The notes beneath the pieces are model-generated. The model worked only from the letters and a program-made list of their open reading frames with translations. It did no database searches and had not been told where the DNA came from. Of a DNA stretch of 64,000 bases, positions 26,978-35,242 are shown piece by piece. Every line of letters begins with the position of its first letter. Positions within the stretch are counted from its first letter, which is position 1. Origin of the DNA: Beduinella massiliensis (GTDB lineage: Bacteria > Bacillota > Clostridia > Christensenellales > Aristaeellaceae); NCBI RefSeq assembly GCF_900199405.1, contig NZ_LT963430.1, positions 1,240,001 to 1,304,000 of the forward strand. The letters are read 5' to 3'. Made by a program: the position numbers and the translations under genes.

Positions 26978-27548
26978 ATGAATCTTCAAACCTTTTTGGA
27001 CTATATGAACAGCGGACGGGCTGCCGTCGCCAACTCAGATGTGCCAGCGTTCTCAAGAGACCCTGCGGCTCACCGCCGAGTTGAATAACAGTTACCGAAC
27101 TCCCGCTGAAATACGAGACATCATGGCTCGGCTGACCGGCAGGCCGATCGATCCCGGCTTCAGCCTGTTCCCGTCATTTTATACGGATTGCGGCAAGAAC
27201 CCTTTTATAGGAAAGAACGTGTTTTTCAATTCAGGCTGCCGCTTTCAAGATCAGGGTGGAATCGTCATTGGTTATGGCGTTTTGATCGGACATAATGTGG
27301 TGCTGGCTACCATCAATCACGATCTTGACCCCGCCCGGCGGGGCAACAACTTCCCGGCGCCCATTCGCATTGGGAAAAACGTTTGGATTGGGGCTGGAGC
27401 CGTCGTCCTCCCCGGTGTGACGATTGGGGACGGAGCAGTGGTGGCTGCCGGGGCGGTGGCGACGAAGAACGTGCCGGAAATGACTGTTGTGGGAGGCGTT
27501 CCAGCGCAGGTACTTAAACAAATCCACTGTAAGGAGGAGTATTCTTGA
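26978..27548 (+). pseudogene. Frameshifted hexapeptide-repeat O-acetyltransferase
   Basis: The gene looks like a maltose/galactoside-O-acetyltransferase (left-handed beta-helix family). The expected N-terminus begins at ATG 26978 (MNLQTFLDYMNSGRAAVANSD), but that frame runs into an early stop. The homologous sequence continues in another frame from about 27039 (SQETLRLTAELNNSYRTP and on). The C-terminal part is complete, with repeats such as IGKNVWIGAGAVVLPGVTIGDGAV in outline and an active-site-like NHDLDP. The internal ATG at 27039 has no ribosome binding site. The break is one indel near 27040-27055. A 13-codon frame precedes it at 26940. Confidence 0.7.
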
Positions 27549-29551
27549 AACGATTATGGACTATCCTGCTGGCAATCGTGCTGGCGACAACCATCGCTTG
27601 CGGAGCTGCATCAGAAACGGAACCGCAGGATAATTCGGCGGTCAAACTTGCTGCAACATCAAGTGCCGGCGGCAAGGCTGAATTTTCCGATGTGACAGAT
27701 GATGCTGGGTATGCGCAGGCCATTGCATACTGCTGTAAACACGGTATCATGGGCGGCACGTCTGACACCACATTTTCTCCGGATTCTCCAATGACACGGG
27801 CAATGCTGGCTGTCGTTCTTTATCGCATGGCGGACAGCCCAGAAATTGGAAGTGCTCCCGGCTTTACCGACACTGCCGCCGACACCTGGTACAGCGATGC
27901 CGTGGTATGGGCATCTGAAAGTGGCATTATCTCTGGCTATGACAACGGTGTTTTTGGTGTGAACGATGCGGTCACGCGGGAACAGATGGCGACGATCCTA
28001 TGGCGGTATGAAAACTCACCATCCACGATCAAAAAGACAGTGGAATTTTCTGATGCCAACACGATTTCGGAGTGGGCGCAGGAAGCGGTAAGCTGGGCCG
28101 GAGCATCCGGCATCATTCGTGGAAAATCCGGAAATCGCTTTGACCCCAAGACAAACGTGACCCGTGCGGAGGCGGCTATGATGTTATATCGCTGGCTGGA
28201 CGGTGATGTTTCCAGCAAATCCCGTGTGTTGGTGGCTTACTTTTCTGCCACCGGCACCACCCGGCCCTTGGCAAAGTATGCCGCAGAGGCTTTGAACTCA
28301 GACCTCTATGAGATCGTGCCGGAAATCCCTTATACGGACGCTGACTTGGCATATTACACCAATGGACGTGCAGACCAAGAGCAAGAGGACTCAGCGGCCC
28401 GTCCCGCGATTGCTGGCGGTGTCGAGGATATGGAGCAATACGATGTCGTGCTGCTGGGCTATCCGATTTGGCATGGGCAAGCCCCCAAAATCATCAGCAC
28501 TTTTTTGGAAAGCTATGATTTCTCTGGGAAAACCATTGTGCCATTCTGCACTTCCCATTCCAGTGGAATCGGTTCCAGCGATACCAATCTCCACGGCTTG
28601 GCCTCCGATGCAAATTGGCTCTCCGGCAGACGATTTGCGGGCGGTACTTCGCGTAGTATGATAGAGGAATGGATCGGAGGGCTTGACTTGCCAAAAGCAG
28701 AAGCGGGTGCGGAAAATATCCGTACGTTTGACTTCAGCACAAAAACAGTGACGCTGAACAGCGGGTATGAAATGCCCATCAATGGGTTGGGGACTTACAG
28801 TCTCCATGGGGAAACTTGCATTAATTCAGTGAAGTCTGCGCTCAAAAGCGGTGTGCGGCTGATTGACACTGCCTCTGCCTATGGTAACGAGGAAGAAGTG
28901 GGGCAAGCGATTCGAGAATCCATAGAGGAAGGCATCATCCAGCGGGGAGAGGTTTTCGTCATCACAAAAATCTATCCCGGTAGCGAGATGGCCGACCCGG
29001 AGACTTCCATCCAGGCGTGTTTGGATAGACTGAACATCGGTTATGTAGATATGATGCTGCTTCACCATCCTGACGGCAACGATGTAAAGGCATATAAAAC
29101 AATGGAACGGTTTGTAGCGGACGGAAAGATTCGTTCCATTGGTCTTTCTAACTGGTATGTAGAGGAACTCACCGAGTTTCTTCCTCGATTGGACACCGTT
29201 CCCGCCTTGGTGCAGAATGAGATTCACCCGTATTATCAGGAAAACGATGTGATCCCGTTTATTCAAGATTTGGGCATCGTAGTCCAGGGGTGGTATCCGC
29301 TGGGTGGACGGGGTCATACGACGGAACTGTTGAGGGACCCGGTAATTTCCGCGATTGCTGAGGTCCACGGGGTATCTTCGGCTCAAGTTATCCTTCGGTG
29401 GAACTTACAGAAAGGTGTGGTGGTCATTCCCGGCTCCAGCAATCCAGACCACATCCAGGAAAATACGGAGTTATATCACTTCTCGCTCACTGGCGAGGAG
29501 ATGGCACAGATCAAAGCCCTTGATCGGGGCGAAAAGCATGATTGGTATTAG
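27545..29551 (+). CDS. Exported SLH-flavodoxin-aldo/keto reductase triple fusion
   Basis: A 668-residue protein with an unusual domain order. Residues 1-20 are a signal peptide, possibly a lipoprotein signal ending at Cys19. Three S-layer homology repeats follow (about 46-95, 107-155, 168-218), each with the TRxx motif. Residues 226-385 are a flavodoxin domain with the FMN phosphate loop FSATGTTR (233-240) and YPIWHG (306-311). Residues 395-668 are an aldo/keto reductase with Asp441, Tyr446, Lys475 and His507 as the tetrad. The gene overlaps the preceding acetyltransferase end by 4 bp. SLH repeats would bind the wall, placing two cofactor-using domains outside the cell. It could instead be a recent fusion. 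Confidence 0.88.
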   Translation: MKRLWTILLAIVLATTIACGAASETEPQDNSAVKLAATSSAGGKAEFSDVTDDAGYAQAIAYCCKHGIMGGTSDTTFSPDSPMTRAMLAVVLYRMADSPEIGSAPGFTDTAADTWYSDAVVWASESGIISGYDNGVFGVNDAVTREQMATILWRYENSPSTIKKTVEFSDANTISEWAQEAVSWAGASGIIRGKSGNRFDPKTNVTRAEAAMMLYRWLDGDVSSKSRVLVAYFSATGTTRPLAKYAAEALNSDLYEIVPEIPYTDADLAYYTNGRADQEQEDSAARPAIAGGVEDMEQYDVVLLGYPIWHGQAPKIISTFLESYDFSGKTIVPFCTSHSSGIGSSDTNLHGLASDANWLSGRRFAGGTSRSMIEEWIGGLDLPKAEAGAENIRTFDFSTKTVTLNSGYEMPINGLGTYSLHGETCINSVKSALKSGVRLIDTASAYGNEEEVGQAIRESIEEGIIQRGEVFVITKIYPGSEMADPETSIQACLDRLNIGYVDMMLLHHPDGNDVKAYKTMERFVADGKIRSIGLSNWYVEELTEFLPRLDTVPALVQNEIHPYYQENDVIPFIQDLGIVVQGWYPLGGRGHTTELLRDPVISAIAEVHGVSSAQVILRWNLQKGVVVIPGSSNPDHIQENTELYHFSLTGEEMAQIKALDRGEKHDWY

Positions 29552-29605
29552 ACTAGGCGATGGGGAGTCCTTCCGTTGCACACACCAAGAAAAGGGGACC
29601 CAGGA

Positions 29606-29975
29606 ATGGTACGAGTTTTAATCATTGAGCCGATCTGCACAACTGCGAGCGCATCAAATACGCGCTTCAGGAGCAGAGTGGCGAACTGGAGGCACGCTAC
29701 ACGCTCTCCGCAGTGGAGGCCATGGAGTACCTTGCCTGGATCTGACCCGGCGGGAGTTCGATCTGCTGTCCTTCCTGATGAGACATGCCGGACAGGTCCT
29801 GACGCGGGAGCAGCTCTACAACAACGTGTGGCCCAGAGAGGCCGGCTGTGATACCGAGGAGGCGGTCCGCTACCAGGTAAAACGGCTCCGCAAGAAGCTG
29901 GGTGCCACGGACGGCGACGGCTACGTAGAAACCGTGTGGGGCGTCGGCTACCGCTTCAATGGCGACAATAGGTAG
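29606..29975 (+). pseudogene. Remnant of an OmpR-family response regulator
   Basis: The piece starts as a receiver (MVRVLIIEP, GGAATG context) but breaks at once. A receiver-like stretch in another frame (CERIKYALQEQSGELEARYTLSAVEAMEYL) follows, then an in-frame winged-helix DNA-binding domain from about 29735 to the stop (LTRREFDLLSFLMRHAGQVLTREQL, VWGVGYRF). Most of the receiver, including the phosphoacceptor, is missing, and at least two frame breaks occur. No kinase is adjacent. This is decayed DNA, probably from a mobile element. Confidence 0.75.
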
Positions 29976-30130
29976 AAGTTGCCCTCCAGAGTACCTTCTG
30001 AGCCTCTGCGGATGGAATGCCCTATCCTAACAGCGGCCAAGTTGAGGGGGACATATCATTCCCCCACACTGAGCAGTCTGGTTCCTGGGAAGGGAGGAAT
30101 CGGGCCAGGGGAAGAACCGTCACCGTACAG

Positions 30131-30345
30131 GTCGTGGCGGGGAAGTCCTCGCCGCCGATGCGGATTTCCTTCTTGAGGCAGCACACCGTTTCCGCCAGGA
30201 GGTCCACTACCTCGTCCAGACGATCCCGGTCTACCCGTTCCGTCAGTACGTTCTAGGCGATGTTCTTCAGGACGACCTCTCTGTACTCTCTCGTCCGCTC
30301 CTCCGTATCCCTCCCATCAGCCCGCCCACCGGCGGGCTGTTCCTT
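30131..30345 (-). pseudogene. Fragment of a DUF6017-type replication initiator from an integrative element
   Basis: Read on the minus strand, the frame gives DTEERTREYREVVLKNIA, then a TAG stop at 30253-30255, then NVLTERVDRDRLDEVVDLLAETVC and IRIGGEDFPA. This matches the C-terminal domain of RepA/DUF6017 proteins carried by Clostridia conjugative elements, where a Tyr normally sits at the stop. Both ends are missing. The remaining sequence from 29976 to 30533 holds no intact gene. It supports past insertion and loss of an integrative element. Confidence 0.6.
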
Positions 30346-30533
30346 TCAGACCCATCGGCTATTGCGGCCGGGCTTTTGCTTTGCCGTTCGAGCCGGTATT
30401 TCCGTTCATCGGCTTCTTCAAGGTCATGGGTTCGTGATGAAAGGCGAGCTGGAGCGCGTGCGATATAACAGCGCGTGAGATGCGGTTTGTTCTGCAATTT
30501 CAGTGTTTATTGGACAAAATCTGCGCAAGTATG

Positions 30534-30562
30534 TTGTATCTTGTGCTGAAATCGTGTATACT
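30534..30562 (+). promoter_or_regulatory. Sigma-A promoter of the cytidylate-kinase-like gene
   Basis: TTGTAT (30534-30539) and TATACT (30557-30562) have a 17-bp spacer, 33 bp before the start codon. Confidence 0.65.
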
Positions 30563-30595
30563 GAAATCAGGAAATGCCAAAGGAAGGGTGGTTCT

Positions 30596-31225
30596 ATGGA
30601 AACGTATGCAATCACGATCGCGCGCGAACTGGGCAGCGGCGGCAGCCGTATCGGGCGGATGCTTGCCCAGCGCCTCGGTTTCGGCCTTTACGATCGGGAA
30701 ATATTGAGGCTGGCCGCGATCGACAGCGGCATCGGGGAAGAAGTGTTCAGCCGTGGGGATGAGCAGATGACCCGCTTTAACCTGTTCCGCGCCGTGCGCA
30801 TGGCTAATGACGGTAAATTTGTGCCGTCGCCGCCCGATCAGGAGGACCAGATTTCCGATGAAAACCTGTTCCGCTATCAGGCGCGCGTCATCCGGCAGAT
30901 CGCGGACGACGAGAATTGCGTCATCGTCGGGCGCTGCGGGGACTACATCCTGCGCAACCATCCCAACGTGCTCAACGTCTTCGTGCACGCGCCGCTGGAT
31001 CAGCGCATCGCCTCCATCATGGAGGTGGAGGGCATCGACGCCACGGAGGCGGAGCGGCGCATCCGCCGAACCGACAAGCGGCGCGCTGAATACTACCGTT
31101 TTTTTACCGGCCTTGACTGGCAGGATGCCAAGCACTACGACCTGTGCCTCAACACCGGCAAGGTTTCCTTTGAGACGGGCGTGGACATGATCGAGGCCTG
31201 CCTGAAGCTGCGCTTTAAGCTCTAA
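30596..31225 (+). CDS. Cytidylate kinase-like family protein
   Basis: A 209-residue protein of the cytidylate-kinase-like group. The N-terminus reads TIARELGSGGSRIGRMLAQRLG, a P-loop-like segment without the usual Lys, as is normal for this family, followed by YDREIL and VGRCGDYIL. A C-terminal RIRRTDKRRAEYYRFF segment resembles the lid of nucleoside kinases. The true substrate is not established for the family, so CMP is not assumed. The ATG at 30596 has AAGGAAGG upstream. It stands alone between a promoter and a terminator, and normal GC resumes here. Confidence 0.85.
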   Translation: METYAITIARELGSGGSRIGRMLAQRLGFGLYDREILRLAAIDSGIGEEVFSRGDEQMTRFNLFRAVRMANDGKFVPSPPDQEDQISDENLFRYQARVIRQIADDENCVIVGRCGDYILRNHPNVLNVFVHAPLDQRIASIMEVEGIDATEAERRIRRTDKRRAEYYRFFTGLDWQDAKHYDLCLNTGKVSFETGVDMIEACLKLRFKL

Positions 31226-31238
31226 AGGGGATTACAAA

Positions 31239-31276
31239 GGGGCCCGCGGGAAACATTTCGTTTCTCCGCGGGCCCC
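31239..31276. terminator. Terminator between convergent genes
   Basis: GGGGCCCGCGG (31239-31249) pairs with 31266-31276, with an inner GAAAC/GTTTC stem. It separates the + strand kinase-like gene from the end of the minus-strand ABC operon and could serve both. Confidence 0.75.
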
Positions 31277-31283
31277 TGCTGTT

Positions 31284-33077
31284 TTAAGCGGGCTGCTGAA
31301 TCTGCGCGGTATAGAGCGCGTAATAGAGCCCGCCGCGCGCCATGAGCTCGTCGTGACTTCCAGCTTCCAGGATGCCCTTGTCGCTGATGTAGAAAATCTT
31401 GTCGCAGTTTTTGATCGTGGACAGACGGTGCGCGATGATGAAGGAGGTGCGGCCCTTCAAAAGGGTCTGAATGCCCTCCTGCAGCAGGCGCTCGGTCTTC
31501 GTGTCGATGGAAGAGGTCGCCTCGTCCAGAATCAGGATGCGCGGGTCACACAGGAGCGTCCGCGCAAAGGCGATGAGCTGCTTTTGTCCCTGGCTGAGGC
31601 TGCCGCCGCGTTCTCCGACCACCGTATGATAGCCTTGATCCATCTGCACGATGAAGTCGTGCGCGCGCACGGCCTTCGCCGCGGCCTCGACCTCCTCGTC
31701 CGTCGCGTCCAGCCTGCCGTAGCGGATGTTGTCCAGAATCGTGCCGCTGAAGATGAAGCTGTCCTGCAGCATGATGCCGAGCTGACTGCGCAGCGAATGC
31801 AGCGTACAGCGCGCGATGTCGTGCTCTGCGCCTTCCTGATCTGCGAGCAGGATTTTGCCGCCGCTGAGGTTGTAAAAGCGGCAGAGCAGGCTGACGACGG
31901 TGCTTTTGCCCGCGCCGGTCGGGCCCACCAAAGCGATGGATTCGCCGGGGCGGATGTGGAAGCTGACGTCTTCCAGCACGTTGACGCCGGGCTCATAACC
32001 GAAGGTGACGTCCTCGTAGCGCACCTCGCCGGTGATGGGCGGCAGGGGCTCAGCATCCGGTGCGTCGTCCACGGTGACGGGTTCGTCCATCGTCTCAAAG
32101 ATGCGCTCCAGATAGGCGATGTTGTTGATAAAGGAGTTGTAGATGTTCGCCAGGTTCGTGATCGGCTGCCAGAAGCGGCTGACGTACTGGCCCATCGCCA
32201 GGATGACGCCGAAGGAAACCATCGCCCCGCCCATCCAGTAGACGCCCGCGATGTACATCACGGTGAAGACGATCTGCGTGATGATCTCGGAGGAAAACCA
32301 TACGGCGTTGCTGATGTACATCGCCTTCATCCAGGCCGCGCGGCAGGCCTCGGAAAGCCTGCGCATGATGGACATGTTTTCCTCCTGGCGGACGAAGAGC
32401 TGGGAAACCTTGACGCCGTCGATGCTCTCTGCGAGGTAGGCGTTGTAGTTCGAGTTCTTGTTGGACTGGTTTTGCCAGGCCCGGCGCTGGCGCGGCTTGA
32501 GGTAGAGGATGACCGCGGCGAAGAAGGGCAGTCCGGCTACGATGATGGTGGCGAGCAAGGCGTTGGTCGCGTACATGAAGCAGATGATAAACACGATGTT
32601 GATGATCTCCAGGATCACGTTGATGATGCCGTTGGAGAGGATGTCGCTCACCGAGTTTACGTAGTTGATGACGCGCACCAGAATTTTACCTGCCGGGCGG
32701 CTGTCGTAATAGCTGAAGGGCAGCTTTTGCAGGTGGCTGAACAGGTCCTTGCGGATGTCGTAGATGATCTCCTGGCTCACGTGCGCCATGATGCGCGAGC
32801 GCACGGTCGTGAAGAGGATGACGACGGCGATGATGCCGGTAAACGCGCCCGCAAGGCGAAGCAGCAGCCCGACGTCCTTGTTGGGCACCGCGTCGTCCAG
32901 CACCCATTCCATCAGCTTGGGCACAAAAAGGCTGGATACGCTGGCCAGGGCGCTGAGCAGGAGCGCGAGCAGCATGTAGGCGCGGTGCTTGCCGATGTAC
33001 TTCATCGCGCGCTTCAGATGGGAAAAACTGAACGGCGATTCCAGATTTTCGTCGACGTCAAACTTATTGCGCGCCAT
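31284..33077 (-). CDS. ABC exporter subunit (TMD-NBD), catalytic-site partner
   Basis: A 597-residue half-transporter: six membrane helices, then a nucleotide-binding domain with GPTGAGKST (Walker A), LSQGQKQ (signature), ILILDEATSSID (Walker B with the catalytic Glu) and IIAHRLST (H loop). All catalytic residues are canonical. It is transcribed after and just overlaps the 33077-34834 subunit by one base, so the two almost certainly form a heterodimer of the MDR/lipid exporter type. The cargo is unknown. Confidence 0.93.
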   Translation of the reverse strand: MARNKFDVDENLESPFSFSHLKRAMKYIGKHRAYMLLALLLSALASVSSLFVPKLMEWVLDDAVPNKDVGLLLRLAGAFTGIIAVVILFTTVRSRIMAHVSQEIIYDIRKDLFSHLQKLPFSYYDSRPAGKILVRVINYVNSVSDILSNGIINVILEIINIVFIICFMYATNALLATIIVAGLPFFAAVILYLKPRQRRAWQNQSNKNSNYNAYLAESIDGVKVSQLFVRQEENMSIMRRLSEACRAAWMKAMYISNAVWFSSEIITQIVFTVMYIAGVYWMGGAMVSFGVILAMGQYVSRFWQPITNLANIYNSFINNIAYLERIFETMDEPVTVDDAPDAEPLPPITGEVRYEDVTFGYEPGVNVLEDVSFHIRPGESIALVGPTGAGKSTVVSLLCRFYNLSGGKILLADQEGAEHDIARCTLHSLRSQLGIMLQDSFIFSGTILDNIRYGRLDATDEEVEAAAKAVRAHDFIVQMDQGYHTVVGERGGSLSQGQKQLIAFARTLLCDPRILILDEATSSIDTKTERLLQEGIQTLLKGRTSFIIAHRLSTIKNCDKIFYISDKGILEAGSHDELMARGGLYYALYTAQIQQPA

Positions 33078-34834
33078 CAGCAGATCCCCCTTTCCTGGGC
33101 CAGCGCGTCCGCCGGCAGGTCGTTTTGCAGCGCGTAGGTTTCGTAGTAGTAGCCTGGCTGTCGCGAGAGCTCCTCGTGCGTGCCGCGCTGCACGATTTCG
33201 CCGTCCTTGAGGACGAGAATCAAATCGGCGTCACGCACAGAGGAGATGCGCTGTGCGATGATGATCTTGGTACAGGCATAGGGGAGGTTTCGCAGCTGCT
33301 CCTGAATATAGCGCTCCGTCTCCATGTCCACGGCGGAGGTGGTGTCGTCCATGACGAGGATCGCGGGCCGCATCGCCAGCGCGCGGGCCAGCGCAATGCG
33401 CTGACGCTGGCCGCCCGACAGCCCCACACCGCGCTCGCCGACGATCGTGTCATAGCCTTCGGGCATTTTTTCCACGAACCCGTCCGCGTCGGCATAGCGG
33501 GCGAAGGCCTTGACCTCGTCCAGCGTGAGCTCCTGATTGCCAAAGGCGACGTTGCCTTCCACCGTGTCGGAAAAGAGGAAGACGTCCTGCGTGGCGGTGC
33601 CGATGGCCCGGCGGAGCTGGTCGAGCTTCCAGTCCTTTACGTTCACCCCATCCACGAGCACGCTTCCGCTGCTCGCGTCGTAAAAGCGGCTCAGGAGCTG
33701 TATGAGCGTCGTCTTGCCGGAGCCCGTGGGCCCCATGATCGCCAGCGTCTGGCCAGGGTCTACGTGAAAGCTGACGTCCCTTAAGACCGGTACCTTGCCA
33801 AAGGAGAGGCCGACGTGGTTAAACGTCACGCCCCCCTGCACCGCAGGGCGGTCTTGAACGGCGGGCTTATTCTGAATGCCGGGTTTTGAGAAGTAAACCT
33901 CCATGACCTTGTCCGCGCTGGTGGTGAAGCGCTGCAGGTCGTTGATGAGGTTGCCCAGGTTGCGCATGGGGTTGGAGAGCGCCCAGCTCAGGCTGGTGAA
34001 GATCGTGAGCTCGCCGGGCGTCAGCTCTCCCTGGATGATGAAGAATCCGCCCAGAAACAGCGTGATGAGCGTCATGAGGTTGGCGAGCAGTTCGATGAAC
34101 GGGTAAAAGGAGAGCCACATCTTGTTGATGTCGAGGTTCGCGTCGCGAAAAGCGCTGCTGCGCGCGTCAAAGCGCTCCCTTTCATAGTCCTCGCGGGCGA
34201 AGGCCTTGACGACGCGCGTGCCGGCGATGTTCTCCTGCGCGGCGGTGTTCATCTCGGAAAGGCGCTCGCGCATGTCCATGAACTTCGGCCGCACGCGGCT
34301 GGAGTACAGCTTGGTGATGAGCATGAGCAGGGGCGTGACGAGAAAGAGCGCGAGCGTCAGCTTCCAGCTCACGATGAAGAAATAGATCAGGGTGGAGACG
34401 AACATGAAGACGCAGTCCACGACCTGATAGTCCATGAAGGAAAGAAAGTGACGGCACCAGTCCATGTCCGCGGTGAGGCGGGTCATCAGGTCGCCGGTGC
34501 GGTAGCGGCCGAAGAAATGCATGTCTTGATACTGCAGCTTTTCAAACAGCCTTTGGCGCAGGTTGAACAGCGTGTTCTGCGAGGTCGTCTCAAGCGATAC
34601 GACCATGTAATAGCGCAGGCACTCCCGAAGGACCTTGAAGCCCAGCATTGCCATGAGCAGCCCCAGCAGCGGCTCCGGATTTTGGGCTACGATGACCTGG
34701 TCCACGAGCTTCGAGGTCAGCGCGGGATTGATGAGCAACATGACGCTCGTCACGGCCGAGATCAGAAGCGCGAGCAGATGCCGCTTGTGGTACCGCTTGT
34801 CCATGATTCCGAAGAGCCATTTGCATTGGTACAC
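33077..34834 (-). CDS. ABC exporter subunit (TMD-NBD) with degenerate catalytic site
   Basis: A 585-residue half-transporter, first in the operon. The nucleotide-binding domain has GPTGSGKTT (Walker A) and LSGGQRQ (signature), but Walker B ends VMDDTTSAVD with Asp in place of the catalytic Glu, and the H loop reads IIAQRISS with Gln in place of His. Such a subunit gives one silent ATP site, as in known heterodimeric exporters. A TATAAT on the minus strand (34909-34914) with AGGAGG-like sequences upstream suggests a promoter. Its partner is the next gene. Confidence 0.93.
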   Translation of the reverse strand: MYQCKWLFGIMDKRYHKRHLLALLISAVTSVMLLINPALTSKLVDQVIVAQNPEPLLGLLMAMLGFKVLRECLRYYMVVSLETTSQNTLFNLRQRLFEKLQYQDMHFFGRYRTGDLMTRLTADMDWCRHFLSFMDYQVVDCVFMFVSTLIYFFIVSWKLTLALFLVTPLLMLITKLYSSRVRPKFMDMRERLSEMNTAAQENIAGTRVVKAFAREDYERERFDARSSAFRDANLDINKMWLSFYPFIELLANLMTLITLFLGGFFIIQGELTPGELTIFTSLSWALSNPMRNLGNLINDLQRFTTSADKVMEVYFSKPGIQNKPAVQDRPAVQGGVTFNHVGLSFGKVPVLRDVSFHVDPGQTLAIMGPTGSGKTTLIQLLSRFYDASSGSVLVDGVNVKDWKLDQLRRAIGTATQDVFLFSDTVEGNVAFGNQELTLDEVKAFARYADADGFVEKMPEGYDTIVGERGVGLSGGQRQRIALARALAMRPAILVMDDTTSAVDMETERYIQEQLRNLPYACTKIIIAQRISSVRDADLILVLKDGEIVQRGTHEELSRQPGYYYETYALQNDLPADALAQERGIC

Positions 34835-34977
34835 CTTTCTTTACCTCCATCTTCCTCTCCATCGCTGTTTCCGGGCGGCGAACGGGCCGCCTTTAAAATA
34901 CGCCTCCTATTATACTGATTTTTGAGAGAAAGGATAGAGTGAAAAACCAAAACAACAAAAAATAGATAGAAAAAAGC

Positions 34978-35003
34978 AAGGCCCACAGCTTTTGTGGACC
35001 TGA
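34978..35003 (+). repeat. 26-bp hairpin repeat, copy 1
   Basis: AAGGCCCACAGCTTTTGTGG and the next six bases recur at 35215-35240 with one difference. The unit folds as a hairpin of eight positions with one mismatch (34980-34987 with 34993-35000). Confidence 0.65.
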
Positions 35004-35098
35004 TGACGACCAGTAAAGCATCGTCGTGTGAGAGGAGATGCATAAAGGGGAACCTTCCCCTTCATATAAAATCATATCGACCGGCTTTAAAGGGCGGA

Positions 35099-35237
35099 CG
35101 GGGCGTTTTCCGCAGTCAAGTGTGCAGCATCTTCGGAGGAAAATATTCCTTGTGACCGCCGTACAGAATGAACCTTCATTTTGCACGAGCCCCGTCGGCT
35201 TTGCCGATGACCAGAAGGCCCACAGCTTCTGTGGACC
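35099..35237 (+). repeat. Two-hairpin intergenic element, copy B
   Basis: This aligns along its length with 266-408. It has the same CGGGGCGTTTTCC start and TTCATTyTGCAyGAG block, then a TCGGC/GCCGA hairpin (35195-35207) and a GGCCCACA/TGTGGACC hairpin (35217-35237). The stems differ in sequence from copy A but the two-hairpin layout is kept. Here both flanking genes lie on the minus strand. Confidence 0.5.
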
Positions 35238-35240
35238 TGA
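35215..35240 (+). repeat. 26-bp hairpin repeat, copy 2
   Basis: Direct repeat of 34978-35003, 237 bp away, differing by one T-to-C change in the loop side. It also forms hairpin 2 of the two-hairpin element copy B. Confidence 0.65.
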
Positions 35241-35242
35241 GG

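Larger units (their letters stand above)
34835..35242. other. Gene-free region with nested repeats
   Basis: These 408 bp hold no convincing gene. On the minus strand a TATAAT near 34909-34914 probably serves the ABC operon. An AT-rich stretch follows (34915-34975), then two copies of a 26-bp hairpin repeat, an AAGGGGAA/TTCCCCTT hairpin (35045-35062), and copy B of the two-hairpin element shared with the region near 0.3 kb. Confidence 0.6.

Noticed and set aside
31353-33137. 594-residue plus-strand frame opposite an ABC exporter gene
   Set aside because: Asp/Val/Ala-rich mirror of the real minus-strand gene, no conserved motif.
34978-35240. Possible CRISPR array
   Set aside because: Only two repeat units with a 211-bp gap, no regular spacers and no cas genes.
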